Position numbers and translations under genes: made by a program
Shown here: piece by piece, positions 42,325 to 52,660 of the stretch
Layout: each line of letters begins with the position of its first letter
Position numbering within the stretch: position 1 is the first letter of the stretch
Source of the DNA: Platanthera guangdongensis
Lineage: Eukaryota; Streptophyta; Magnoliopsida; Asparagales; Orchidaceae
Length of the DNA stretch: 64,000 nucleotides
Direction of reading: 5' to 3'
NCBI GenBank assembly: GCA_039583875.1
Contig: CM077164.1
Coordinates: 67,549,628-67,613,627, forward strand
Notes under the pieces: model-generated
The model's input: only the letters and a program-made list of their open reading frames with translations
Databases searched by the model: none
What the model was told of the DNA's origin: nothing

Positions 42325-43018
42325 ACCCTTGCTCCAACAACTCTTGCAGTTGAACTTTCATCTCCACCATTTCCTTAGGCGCCAGCCGATAAGGAGATCG
42401 TGACACAGGCTTTGCACCTGACACTAGCTCGATCATAAAATCTATCTCCCGCTGAGGTGGGGCTCCAGGAGGATCTGCGGGGAACACATCAGGGTATTCC
42501 GATACCACTGAAATACAATCCAACGCGGGCTTCGGCTTTGCAACCTCCACTAGTGTAAAGAACAGTTCTGCTCCAGCACGAACCGCCTTCACCACCTGAA
42601 GAGCAGACATCAATGTCTTGCTCGACCCCTTTAAGCCCGTAAAAGTCGTCTCACGACTCGCTCCCAGCTTAACTTCCTTGCTACCGCAATCTATATGGGC
42701 CTGCTGCTCCGAGAGCCAGTCCATGCCAAATATGACGTCGAACTCCACTAACGGAAGTAAAGACGCCCGCAGGTCGAACTCCTGCTCCCCAATACGAACC
42801 TTAACATCGCAGATCCTATCCGCTCGCATCGAACACCCATTGGGCAACAACACATCCAACTTATCCTTCGCCATCGAAGAAGGGACTCCGATGCGTGATA
42901 TAAATCCTTCGGACAAGAAGGAGTGTGAAGCTCCCGTATCGAAGAGTGCTCGTGCCGGATTTTCGCAAATCAATACAAATCCTAAACAAGCAGTGGTAAT
43001 GTAACACGTGCATAACAA
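42325..43018 (-). CDS. chromovirus A protease and RT N-terminus (separated part of pol)
   Basis: Reads from about 43018 through the aspartic protease active site ALFDTGASHSFLSEGF, the flap-region GMDWLSEQQAHIDCG and the RT entry AKPVSRSPYRLAPKEMVEMK, ending LQELLEQGYV at the copia insertion. Continuing at 14968 gives [16 protein letters not shown], so this is one pol gene split by 27 kb. No stop lies inside this part. The protease cuts Gag-Pol during particle maturation. It starts some 30 bases after the gag stop. Confidence 0.92.
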
Positions 43019-43046
43019 GTATTTAAAGAAATTGACTTGCTATAAA

Positions 43047-44201
43047 TTAAATCGTACCTGTCACCACATCAGCTTGTTTGATGGCCTCCTGTTGGCCAAG
43101 ATTATAGACCCTTGGTTGGGCCGGAGCATAGTGGGATGCGGTCGACTCCACCGCCTTTCCCTTCTCTTCATAAGTAGCTCCCGGCCTTCTCTCGGACTTA
43201 GGACGTCCGCTCCAACAATCACGGGAAAAATGTCCCGTCTTTCCACATGTAAAACACGCACGCGGGGTCCGACTCGTAGTCGCCCCAGAAGCACCAGAAG
43301 GAGCTGGACCCGAAGTCCTATGCTTCTTGAAAGACCTCCGATAGCCGGACTTTGAAGTAGTCGGCACTTTGAATTCAGATTTCTTCTCACCCAAGCTTTT
43401 CTTTGCTTGTACGTTCTTCATGTCCTTCTCCAAGGACCGGGCAGTATTGACCAAGGTTAAGAAACCCTGCGTCATCGGCCCCGAAAGTAGTTGTCTCAAC
43501 TCATCCCTCAAGCCTTCATAGAAGTGATTAGTCTTGCGCTCCTCATCCACGATGGTGGAGCTAGCATAACGACTCAGACGAGTAAACTCGTGGAGATATT
43601 CATCCACGCTCCTCTCACCCTGTACCAACTTCAGGAACTCATTCTCCAATGCTATCTTCTGCGTCGAAGGGAGGTATCTAGCCAAGAACAATCCCGAGAA
43701 CTCTTCCATCGGAACGTCTACAAGTTGTCTACCTCTCAAATGATGCAGCTCCAATCCTTCCCACCACATCCTTGCTTCACCGTCCAGAAGGAACGTAGCG
43801 ATGGTGGTAATTTGCCACTCCTCCGTCTCAGTTGCTGTCATGACTCTCTTCACCCTGGAGAGCCAGTCTTCAGCCTGAGATGGGGTTCCCAACCCCGAGA
43901 ATAACGTAGGGTTAAAGCTCATTACATGCTTAAGCTGCCTCTCAGTTGCCCTCCTCGGCACCACCGGTTCTACAACCACTTGCTCCACTCTCCTCGGCTC
44001 AGCCTCTTGAAGAGGTTCTTGCTCCATCACAGGAGGGGGCTGCTGCGTCTGCCTTCCAGGCTGCGCATTTATCACGGCCAACACCGCTTCAGCCCCCAAC
44101 CGTATATTCTCAGCCGACAGAGGTGTTGCAGGAGCAACATCCGGTGCACTACTAGCCTCAGAAACTCGGCGTTCTGACGGCCCAACACCACTTCTGGTCA
44201 C
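43047..44201 (-). CDS. chromovirus A gag
   Basis: 384 codons, open. Capsid-like core FNPTLFSGLGTPSQAEDWLS, IATFLLDGEARMWWEGLE, FLKLVQGERSVDEYLHEF and FYEGLRDELRQLLSG, then a basic linker and the knuckle CFTCGKTGHFSRDC. Standard length for a chromovirus Gag. No ATG is found at the front: the frame opens with GTG preceded by a stop, at CACTATAG/GTGACC, which looks like a splice acceptor and is conserved in copy B. A spliced leader or non-ATG start is possible. The frame ends ADVVTGTI with a stop at 43047. Confidence 0.88.
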   Translation of the reverse strand: MTRSGVGPSERRVSEASSAPDVAPATPLSAENIRLGAEAVLAVINAQPGRQTQQPPPVMEQEPLQEAEPRRVEQVVVEPVVPRRATERQLKHVMSFNPTLFSGLGTPSQAEDWLSRVKRVMTATETEEWQITTIATFLLDGEARMWWEGLELHHLRGRQLVDVPMEEFSGLFLARYLPSTQKIALENEFLKLVQGERSVDEYLHEFTRLSRYASSTIVDEERKTNHFYEGLRDELRQLLSGPMTQGFLTLVNTARSLEKDMKNVQAKKSLGEKKSEFKVPTTSKSGYRRSFKKHRTSGPAPSGASGATTSRTPRACFTCGKTGHFSRDCWSGRPKSERRPGATYEEKGKAVESTASHYAPAQPRVYNLGQQEAIKQADVVTGTI

Positions 44202-44407
44202 CTATAGTGGTACAAAACACCGTTAAGCGACCACATAAATTGCAAACAGCAATTATAGGAACACGCAGGTTCCTCAAACACGAGTATTTTCATTCCTAAG
44301 TAGACATTCATGGGTTCTTTTTACTGTTATTACGATGACGCACACAATGTGCTCACCACCCCTTAAAAAGAATTCGCCCACAAATTCAGTTTAAGCCCAA
44401 CCAAAAC

Positions 44408-44426
44408 CATGGCTTTGATACCAAAT
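44408..44426 (-). promoter_or_regulatory. primer-binding site of chromovirus A
   Basis: Minus strand ATTTGGTATCAAAGCCATGG follows the 5' LTR end. It has a long match to the initiator-tRNA-Met complement. Confidence 0.88.
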
Positions 44427-46735
44427 TGTAACATCCCCTATCCGTCACATAGCATAAAGCAGTAGGTCCGGCCGGGGCCCGACGTCGTATTCCACAGATA
44501 GACCGGGTGGTTACTTATGGAAACCATCCAACCAATCTCAACGTCCTACATAGAGCATTCTAGCGGAAGCAGTTTATAAAAGTTGTAAACAAGAACCCAG
44601 CATCAAAGCACGAATGTCCACTAATACAAAATATGAATGTTATACAAAATAACCAAAACAAGCCTTAAGGCCTTACAAAATGTTTCACTTGAATATTACA
44701 TGTTTTACAAACCACGGCACGCAGGCCGGTCATATATGAATAAAATAGTAAACACTTCCATTTGGGCCTTCGAGGGCCGGCTTCGCAAAAAGGTCTTTAG
44801 CCCGCTATTGACCTCTTGGTCCAGCTACACCTGCAAGCAACAAACCACCGCACGGTGGCAAAACAAGGCAACGGTCAGCAATGCTGACCAAATTATAACG
44901 ATCCCGCCCCCAACTCGGGGCGGCGATGCTCCTTCCCTGCATTTCTTTAGCATAAGCGAGCAATTTAATATCAATAGCTAATTCATCACAGACGTTGGCT
45001 CGCATGGCCACACGCCCCGTGCTCTCAGGGCACATTCTCGGTGAACCAGTCAATGTCACGTCAATTAAAGCCATTGACATTCCAGACTCACCACCGCCAC
45101 TTGGACGGCCAAACCTATGAGCAATTTGTCTTCCTGGCCTGGGTCACGACAATTTAAGCCATTGACCGTCGAAGACCCTACTCTATGCCAACGGTAAGTG
45201 CCACGTGCCTTTAGGTCTCTTTAACCGAACGACATAGAACAGGTACGGTTCCATCTAACCCGTGCTCACATCGCAACGACAATTTAAGCCATTTGCGCGT
45301 GTCAAACTTCCGCCGAGTCCCATTTCCATCACAAGTCACATAACTCAGTTATGTTCAAGTTGGCTCTCAAGCCACCAAGTTGGCAAGATCTCGTATCCGC
45401 CCAGTTTTCCGGGTGCACCTTTGGGTTAGTCCCCAAGGCTCCCTGCTGCAATCTACCGCGTAGAAAACCCGAAAAACAACCAATAGCACGGAGTCTTCTC
45501 CGGCATTATGCAATGCAACATCACCGATCCAGACCAACATGTCCGGATAGGCTTCACACATCATGCCTATGTCCGTTCTCGCTTACGGACTCTAAACAAT
45601 GGGGACTTCACATATCTACCCGAAGGAACGCCTCCAACTTTCCGCAAACTCGCGAGAGCGGGCTTCCTATGCAAAGAAAGAGAGCTACTCATGCTCAAGA
45701 TGAGGATCGTTACCCTTGCGTTCCTCTTTGGCGCCATGGAAAAGTAATCGGATGAAAACCCCCGCACTAGCGTTGCCTCCGTGGATCCGGAGTCGGCTCG
45801 CGATTCGGAGCTCCGAAGCTCCTCCAATGGCGGGATCTAGCTCCTTCTTCCTCCCTTGGCTCTCCTCTCTCTCTAAGGCTTTAGAAAGAGAACACTTAAG
45901 AAAAAGTAAGGGTTTTGAAAGCCCAAACCCGGGTATATCCCTTCAGGAACAACCCCCAGCCGTTGGATCTCAAAATAAGAAAACGAACGACTTTGATTCG
46001 GGGCTGAAATGCCCAATCTAGACCGAACACGGCCTGGCACACGCCCGTGTCTAGGGCCGTGTGCCTCATTCGCCGTCAAAATCGAATCTCCTGGAACCTC
46101 ACACGGGTATCGAACACGCCCGTGTTCGAGCTGACACGCCCGTGTTCCACGTAACACGGCCGTGTGGCCGGCCGTGTACCCCATGATTTTTCCCGAAAAT
46201 CAACCCGAGCACTGCACGGGTTCTAGGACACGCCCGTGTCCTTACCCGTGTCACCTTGACACGCCTGGACCCCAGGCCGTGTACACGGTCTCGACATTTC
46301 GTCGAGCGAAAATCGTCGATCTGATGACACGGCCTTGGACATGCCAGTGAACTAGGCCGTGTGCCTTGTCTCGACGAATCGTCGAGTAAAGATCGTCGAC
46401 TCCCCGGGACGATCGTCGAGACAGGTCGACACGCCCTGCGACACGCCCGTATCACAGGTCGTGTGCCTTGTCTCGACGCATCGTCGAGCGAATCTCGTCG
46501 ACTCCGCGACTAAGTGTCGACACGGGTCGACACGCCCTGCGATACGCCCGTGTCGCAGGCCGTGTGCCCAGTCTCAACGAATCGTCGAGAGAATCTCGAC
46601 GACTTCGCGGCTAAGTGTCGACATGGGTCGACACGCCCTGGGACACGCCCGTGTCCCAGGCCGTGTGCCTGCTGCCAGAACCCAAACTGGCCCAAAACGT
46701 CCCCCCTTCGCTCCTTTGAGTTTCGGGGCGTTACA
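44427..46735 (-). repeat. 5' LTR of chromovirus A
   Basis: 2309 bp, partner of 9872-12181. It ends CGGGGCGTTACA at 46735 and is followed by ACTCCGCGG rather than the GAGGG duplication. Confidence 0.93.
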
Positions 46736-47445
46736 ACTCCGCGGCCGAGAAACAGCCGCGGAGAGGCTTTGGGGTGCTTGGGCTGCAGCCCGGTAACGAT
46801 GTCTTGAACGAGACAAGCCGATGGGCCTCTGAGCTCGGGCCGAGGGTCGTTACAATAAAAAGTGCACTTTTATTGTAACGACCCTCGGCCCGAGCTCAGA
46901 GGCCCATCGGCTTGTCTCGTTCAAGACATCGTTACCGGGCTGCATCCCAAGCACCCCAAAGCCTCTCCGCGCATGTTTCTCGGCGCGGTGCATTGTTGAG
47001 GCCAGGTCTTGAACCCGCAACCCCCTTGATAAGGATTCTTCTAACCACTCCTCATCACCAACTGGGCTGCAGCCCGGTAACGATGTCTTGAACGAGACAA
47101 GCCTGTGGCCTCTGAGCTCGGGCCGAGGGTCGTTACAATAAAAAGTGCACTTTTTATTGTAACGACCCTCGGCCCGAGCTCAGAGGCCCACAGGCTTGTC
47201 TCGTTCAAGACATCGTTAACGGGCTGCAGCCCAAGCACCCCAAAGCCTCTCCGCGCCTGTTTATCGGCCGCGGTGCATTGTTGAGGCCAGGTCTTGAACC
47301 CGCAACCCCCTTGATAGGCAACCTTCAACACTTCCCATCACCAACTGAGCGGAGAGGCTTTGGGGTGCTTGGGCTGCAGCCCGGTAACGATGTCTTGAAC
47401 GAGACAAGCCGATGGGCCTCTGAGCTCGGGCCGAGGGTCGTTACA
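46736..47445. repeat. inverted-repeat cluster of a SINE/TRIM-like family
   Basis: Starts with a 9-bp-stem hairpin (CTCCGCGGC / GCCGCGGAG, 46737-46763). Alternating arms follow: forward 46759-46854, reverse 46874-46969, reverse continuing to about 47063 with a B-box-like element (minus, 47015-47005), forward 47064-47137, reverse 47158-47345 (B box 47300-47290), forward 47350-47445. Paired arms meet at spacers built on AAAAAGTGCACTTTTT. Every outward end reads TGTAACG or CGTTACA, and the family is related to 19264-19694. The last arm abuts the GAGGG duplication. Confidence 0.85.
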
Positions 47446-47450
47446 GAGGG
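47446..47450. other. target-site duplication GAGGG, right copy
   Basis: Matches 9867-9871. Antisense ORF B coding resumes at 47451. Confidence 0.85.
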
Positions 47451-48041
47451 TCTACTCGCCCAAGCCGCCGGCGGGCTGGTAAGTGTCAAGCACTACTCTT
47501 CTCTTTTACGTAGAACATTTTGCGCTGATACCAAACTGGATTTTATCTTTACTAGGATGCCAAAGCTGCAGGGGAGCTTCAAGCTCGCAATGCCGAGTAG
47601 GGGGAGGAGATCAGCCAACTGCGTGCACGCCTCGACGAGCTGGAGGGCGCGAACACGAAGCTAAAGGAGGAGAAACAACACCTCCTCGGCGAGGTCCACC
47701 GCCAGGCGGAGATCTTCTTCCCGCCCCACGACATCGACCCTACCCTCCCCTACAAGAGCCCGCGGATCTTTGGCGAGGCCGAACTCGCCGAGAGACTGCG
47801 GATCAACTCCATCCAAGCCGCCGAGTACACCCTCCAAATGATGAAGGACTCGAGGGTGCTGGTGGAGGGATGCGAGGGGATCTCAGCGCGGGACCTGATG
47901 CCGAGTCTGTTCCCGGCAACGCCGCCCAGCGAGAAGGAAGACAGCTTGGATGCGATGTTCGGGAAGAGCTTCCAGGATCCATCGGGTGACGGAGAGGACC
48001 ATTACAGCGGGGGGGGGGGGGGGGGGGGGGGTGAGGCCTGA
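47451..48041 (+). pseudogene. antisense ORF B, 3' part
   Basis: Continues KLGIAEG from 9871 as LLAQAAGGL to 47478, then a GTAAGT donor (47479) and TTTATCTTTACTAG acceptor (47555) mark a clear 77-base intron. The last exon (47556-48041) reads DAKAAGELQARNAE, one in-frame TAG, then EEISQLRARLDELEGANTKL (coiled coil), FFPPHDIDPTLPYKSPRIFG and ESVDAMF-like sequence (EDSLDAMFGKSFQD), ending after a run of 23 G (48009-48031). The gene is thus multi-exon and antisense to gag-pol. One nonsense codon here adds to those in the 5' part. Function unknown. Confidence 0.7.
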
Positions 48042-48570
48042 GGATAGCTTGTACTTTTTTCCCTTTTCCTTTTTTGTTTACTCGCCGAGGCGAGCCCCCT
48101 GTAACTATTTTTATAAAAACTTGCTTAATGAAAGAAGGTTTTTGATCATAGCCGTGCCACTTTTCTTTTCCTTTTTTTCTTTGTACTTTGTTTGTTATGC
48201 GCTGAATACCCGCGAGTGCTTCCCCACGCGACTTCGCCGAGACAGGTCCCGCGAGTGGGGTAGTCATGAGTTTGCGCCCGCGAGTGGATACGCTTTAAGT
48301 GCTCGCCAGACCCCAAGCGATTCGGGAGCGGGCTGCCCTCCGCCCTTGCCGCGCCACCTTAACTCGCCCGCAAGACATCCGAGTTGAACTTAAAAAGAAG
48401 GGAAAATCTTCTAAGGAAAACAGGCAAAGGGATGAAGTGCCCCGGCCTGGCTCGCCTTCCTTCAGCTAGGCCCGAGTTCGCCTCTTCTTTGCTGATGCCG
48501 AGCTGGGGTCGGCGAGTCCAAGCTCGCCTGTACAGAACCTTCCCCTCTTTTTCCTAGCAATTTCAAGGCC
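48042..48570. other. Tat-like element spacer without a gene
   Basis: T-rich sequence after the ORF B stop (48041-48200), then GC-rich sequence with GCCGAG/CTCGCC words. I see no coding or RNA feature. It may hold the 3' end of the antisense transcript. Confidence 0.5.
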
Positions 48571-49590
48571 GACTCCATCGAGTGACTTCCTGCCCTACCA
48601 GCTAGGTGAGAGCCTGAGAGCAGGATCTGCTCGATGCCAAGGATGACACCGAGTGACTTTCGGCCCTGCCTGCTAGGTGAGAGCCTGGCAGCGGGATCTG
48701 CTCAGGGTCCAAACACCTTCCATCGAGTGACTTCCGGCCCTGTCAGCTAGGTGAGAGCTTGACAGCGGGATCTGCTCGAGGCCAAGGATGACACCGAGTG
48801 ACTTCCGGCCCTGCTAACTAGGTGAGAGTCTGGCAGCGGGATCTTCTCGGGGTCCAAACACATTCCATCGAGTGACTTCCGGCACTGTCAGCTAGGTGAG
48901 AGTCTGATAGCGGGATATGCTCGAGGCCAAGGATGACACCGAGTGACTTCCGGCCCTGCCAGCTAGGTGAGAGCCTGGCAGCGGGATCTTCTCGGGGTCC
49001 AAACACATTCCATCGAGTGACTTCCAGCCCTGTCATCTAGGTGAGAGCCTGACAGCGGGATCCACTCGAGGTCAAGGATGACACCGAGTGACTTTCGGCC
49101 CTGCCATCTAGGTGAGAGCCTGGCAGCGGGATCTACTCGGGGTCCAAACACATTCCATCGAGTGACTTCCGTCCCCATCAGCTAGGTGAGAGCCTGACAG
49201 CGGGATCTGCTCGAGGCCAAGGATGACACCGAGTGACTTCCTGCCCTGCCAGCTAGGTGAGAGCCTGGCAGCGGGATCTTCTCGGGCTCCAAACATATTC
49301 CATCGAGTGACTTCCGGCCCTGTCAGCTAGGTGAGAGCCTGACAGCAGGATCTGCTCGAGGCCAAGGATGACACCGAGTGACTTCCGGCCCTGCCAGCTA
49401 GGTGAGAGCCTGGCAGTGGGATCTGCTCGGGGTCCAAACACATTCCATCGAGTGACTTCCGGCCCTGTCAGCTAGGTGAGAGCCTGACAGTGGGATCTGC
49501 TCGAGGCCAAGGATGACACCGAGTGACTTCCGGCCCTACCAGCTAGGTGAGAGCCTGGCAGCGGGATCTGCTCGGGGTCCAAACACATTC
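48571..49590 (-). repeat. 145-bp tandem repeat, seven copies
   Basis: CATCGAGTGACTTCC recurs at 48576, 48721, 48866, 49011, 49156, 49301 and 49446, exactly 145 apart. Each unit is two diverged halves of about 72 bp sharing GAGTGACTTCCGGCCCTG and GCTAGGTGAGAGCCTG. The repeat follows pol in element orientation. Short ORFs through it are products of the repeat. Confidence 0.97.
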
Positions 49591-49659
49591 TATTTTCTAT
49601 GTAGGCTAGCTATGACAGTATTGTGGTGTTGAAGAAATTTATTATAATAAAAGTATTGC

Positions 49660-50786
49660 TTACATGCTTCAGGGGAAAAAAACATTTTAAATCGTCACCA
49701 CTCCAGGTGAGACTCAGGGTCTCGCCCTCTACATTTTGGAGTCGATAGCCTCCTGACTTCAAAGCTTCCTTTATAATAAACGGTCCCTCCCAGCTAGGGT
49801 TGAGCTTCCCTATGGATGTCGACCTCCCTGCTGCATCCACCTTCTTCAGCACCAGGTCCCCTTCAACGAACTGCTTGACCCTGACATGCTTGTCAAAGTA
49901 CTTGGTCATTCTTCTTTTCACCTCCTCCTGTCGTATAGCGGAAATGTCCCTCAGCTCTTCCACCATGTCAAGGGAGAGCCTCAGCTCCTCCTCGTTCTCT
50001 GCTTGCCATTCCTCTCGGCCCTCTTTGGCCGCAATGACTCGAGGTGTTTGGAATTCAAATTCCACGGTGAGCACTGCCTCGCACCCATGGGAGAACTTGA
50101 AGGGGGTCTCTCCAGTAGCCGTGTTGGGGGTGGTTCTTAGGGCCCAAAGAACTGCGGGAAGCTGCTCCACCCAGCTCCCTTTCAAATTCTCCACTTTCTT
50201 CTTGAGGAGGTTGACGATGATCTTATTTGCGGCCTCCACCTGCCCGTTTCTCCTGGGGTGATGGACTGAGGCGAACCTGAGGTCAATTCCAAGCTGATCG
50301 CAGAAGCTGGTGAATTCGGCGCTCGCAAACTGGGCCCGTTGTCCGTGACGATGGCTTGGGGCAGCCCATGGCGGCAGATGATCTCCCCCCAGAAAAAGTT
50401 CCTTATAACCCGGGAAGTCACCTTGGCCAGCGCCTTCACCTCCAACCATTTGGAGAAGTAGTCGATCATTACCAGGTGGAACCTCCTCTGCCCGCTGGCC
50501 TGGGGGAACGGCCCAACCAAATCCATTCCCCAAATGGCGAAGGGCCAGGGGGCCGTGATACTTTTGAGTTGCTGGGCCGGTTGTAGTTGGAGGGGGCAAA
50601 CATCTGACATTTATGACACCTCCTCGCGAACTCTGCGGCGTCTTGGCCTAGGGTGGGCCAGAAATACCCTTGTCTGACTATTCTTCCCTCCAGGGTCTGA
50701 CTCCCGGAGTGACTCCCACACTCTCCAGAGTGGACTTCCTCCAAGATCCATTGTACCTCCCCCTCAGCCATGCAACGAGCCAGCAT
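49660..50786 (-). pseudogene. Tat-like integrase (frameshifted)
   Basis: From 50786: the zinc domain region WILEEVHSGECGSHSGSQTL...CHKCQMFAPS. A frame change at about 50580 leads to the core with WGMDLVGPFPQASGQRRF, YFSKWLEVKALAKV and IVTDNGPSL (first two catalytic Asp). Another frame change near 50330 leads to QLGIDLRFASVHHPRRNGQV, EAANKIIVNLLKKKVE (catalytic Glu), FKFSHGCEAVLTVEF and the C-terminal LNPSWEGPFIIKEALKSGGY...LSLTWSGDDLKCFF typical of Tat elements. At least two frameshifts, so no single product. Confidence 0.9.
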
Positions 50787-50837
50787 CCCTGAGAGTGTCT
50801 TCCTGTACAGCTGCCCGTCCTGGAGGAGGTAGTACGC

Positions 50838-52660
50838 CTACTTATGCTTTAGCTTTTTCTTATCTTCCCCCTCCGGATATTCTCCCGCGGAAAGGAAAGC
50901 TACAACCGGGTCCATCCATGAAGCCTGCTGATCAATCTGCATGAGCTCCCCCTCTTCGATGGAGGGGTGGAACAGGTCGGTGATGGTACCCCCCACCTGG
51001 GGACCATGCTTTGCTAGTTGGTCGACTTGTTCATTTTCTTCCATGGGCACGTGTCGGATGGAGAAGGTTTGAAAAGTGCCTATGACCCCCTTCACTTTGG
51101 CTAAGTATAATCTCAGGGTGGGTTCCCTTGCCTCAAACTCCCCGTTGATCTGGGAAGCTACCACCATGGAATAGTTGAGGACCTCCACGTCCAACACCCC
51201 CAGCTCGCTGGACAGGCGTAGCCCTGCTATTACGGCCTCGTACTTGGCTTGATTATTTGTAATGGGAAAGTGCACCACCACCATCTGCTCAATTCGAGTC
51301 CCCTGAGGGCTTTCCAGGATCACCCCCACTCCTAGGGAATGCCTCCCCGAGGCGTCGTCTACCTTCACCTTCCAATGAGTCGGACGGGTGAGCTCTTTCT
51401 CTACCACTTCAATCACATAGTCAGCCAAGAAGTCGGTCATCGCTTGAGCTTTGATCGAGAGCCGCGGAACGAATGAGATGTCGAACTCACTCAACTCCAC
51501 TGACCACTTGGCCAGCCTGCCCGAATGCTCCACCCCCTCGAAGATGTTGCGGAGGGGATGGCCAGTCACCACTCGGATTGAGTCTGCCTGGAAATAAGGT
51601 CGCAGCCTCCGGGCTGAGACGATCAGGGCGAAAGCCAGCTTCTCCAAAATCGTGTACCGGAGCTCGGCCTTCCTCAGGACCCGGCTTACGTAATAAATGG
51701 GGAGCTGCTTCTTTCCCTCTTCACGAACTAGGACGGAGCTCAAGGCCTCTGTCCCGACACCGAGGTACAAAAAGAGGTCTTCCCCCTCCTTCGGCCCTTG
51801 GAGTAGCGGAGCCTGAGTCAACTGCATCTTGAGGGCCTGGAACGCCTCCTTGTACTCCTTGGTCCATTCGAACTTCTGACAACCCCTCAGCGTTTTGAAG
51901 AAGGGGGAGCACTTTTCTCCTGCCCGGGAGAGGAACCTACTCAGCCCTGCTAGCTTCCCCGTCCGTCGTTGCACCTCCTTAGCATTCCGTGGCACCCCCA
52001 GCTCCAAGATAGCCTTGACCTTATCAGGATTCGGCTCGACCCCCGCGGGGGTGAGGAGGTGCCCCAAGAAATTTCCCCTGCTGGCCCCAAAGTCACATTT
52101 TAGGGGATTCAAACGCATCTTGTATTTGCGCAGGGTGGCAAAGGTCTCCTCCAGGTCCCGGAGGTGGGAGTCCACATCCCGACTCTTGATCATGAGGTCA
52201 TCTACATATACCTCCAAATTCCTCCCCCTTTGCTCCTTGAAGACCCTATCCATCATCTTTTGGTAGGTTGCCACTGCGTTCTTTAGCCCGAAGGGCATCA
52301 TCTTGTAATAGTATCATCCATCCCCTGTGATGAACGAGACATCCTTGATGTCCGGGGGGTGCATCCTGATTTGATGATAACCTGAAAAGCTTCTAAAAAA
52401 CTCATTACAGAAAAATCGACGGCTGAGTCAACCAGCGCGTCGATCCGAGGCAAAGGATAACAGTCCTTAGGACAAGCTTTATTAAGTAAAGAAAAATCGA
52501 TACACATGCTCCATCGGCCATCTCCTTTCTTGACCATGACCACGTTGGAGACCCAGGTGGGATATTGGATCTCAGACACGAAGCCGGCCTTGAGGAGCTT
52601 CGCCACCTCCTCCCTGATAGGCTATGTTAGCTTGTCCGCAGTGTACCTCTTCTTCTACTG
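50838..52660 (-). pseudogene. Tat-like reverse transcriptase and dual RNase H
   Basis: RT N-terminus (LLKAGFVSEIQYPTWVSNVV, MCIDFSLLNKACPKDCYPLP) from about 52606, broken by frameshift and stop near 52300-52380 where GYHQI-type sequence is garbled. It continues from 52301 with MMPFGLKNAVATYQKMMDRV and YVDDLM (codons 32-35 of that segment), then a first RNase H (LFLYLGVGTEALSSVLV...LPIYYVSRVL) and a second, archaeal-type RNase H (WKVKVDDASGRHSLGVGVIL...NNQAKYEAVIAGLRLSSELG), a hallmark of the Tat lineage. In the second domain VDD stands where family members usually have VDG. Confidence 0.9.

Larger units (their letters stand above)
9872..46735 (-). mobile_element. chromovirus A (Tekay/Del-like Ty3/gypsy), itself interrupted
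   Basis: LTRs at 9872-12181 and 44427-46735 (2.31 kb each; sampled stretches differ by about 2-5%), minus-strand primer site, gag, protease, RT-RNase H-integrase and polypurine tract in canonical gypsy order. The last integrase part carries a chromodomain-like tail (SEVKRLRNKEIKMVKVRWDN). Pol is split between protease and RT by the copia insertion at 14969-42319. The left end abuts TSD GAGGG, but on the right the TSD follows an extra 710-bp inverted-repeat cluster (46736-47445). Confidence 0.92.

Noticed and set aside
48818..49441. ORFs with repeated RWNVFGPREDPAARLSPSWQ-like peptides
   Set aside because: 145-bp tandem repeat translated; a period not divisible by three makes the peptide change frame each unit.
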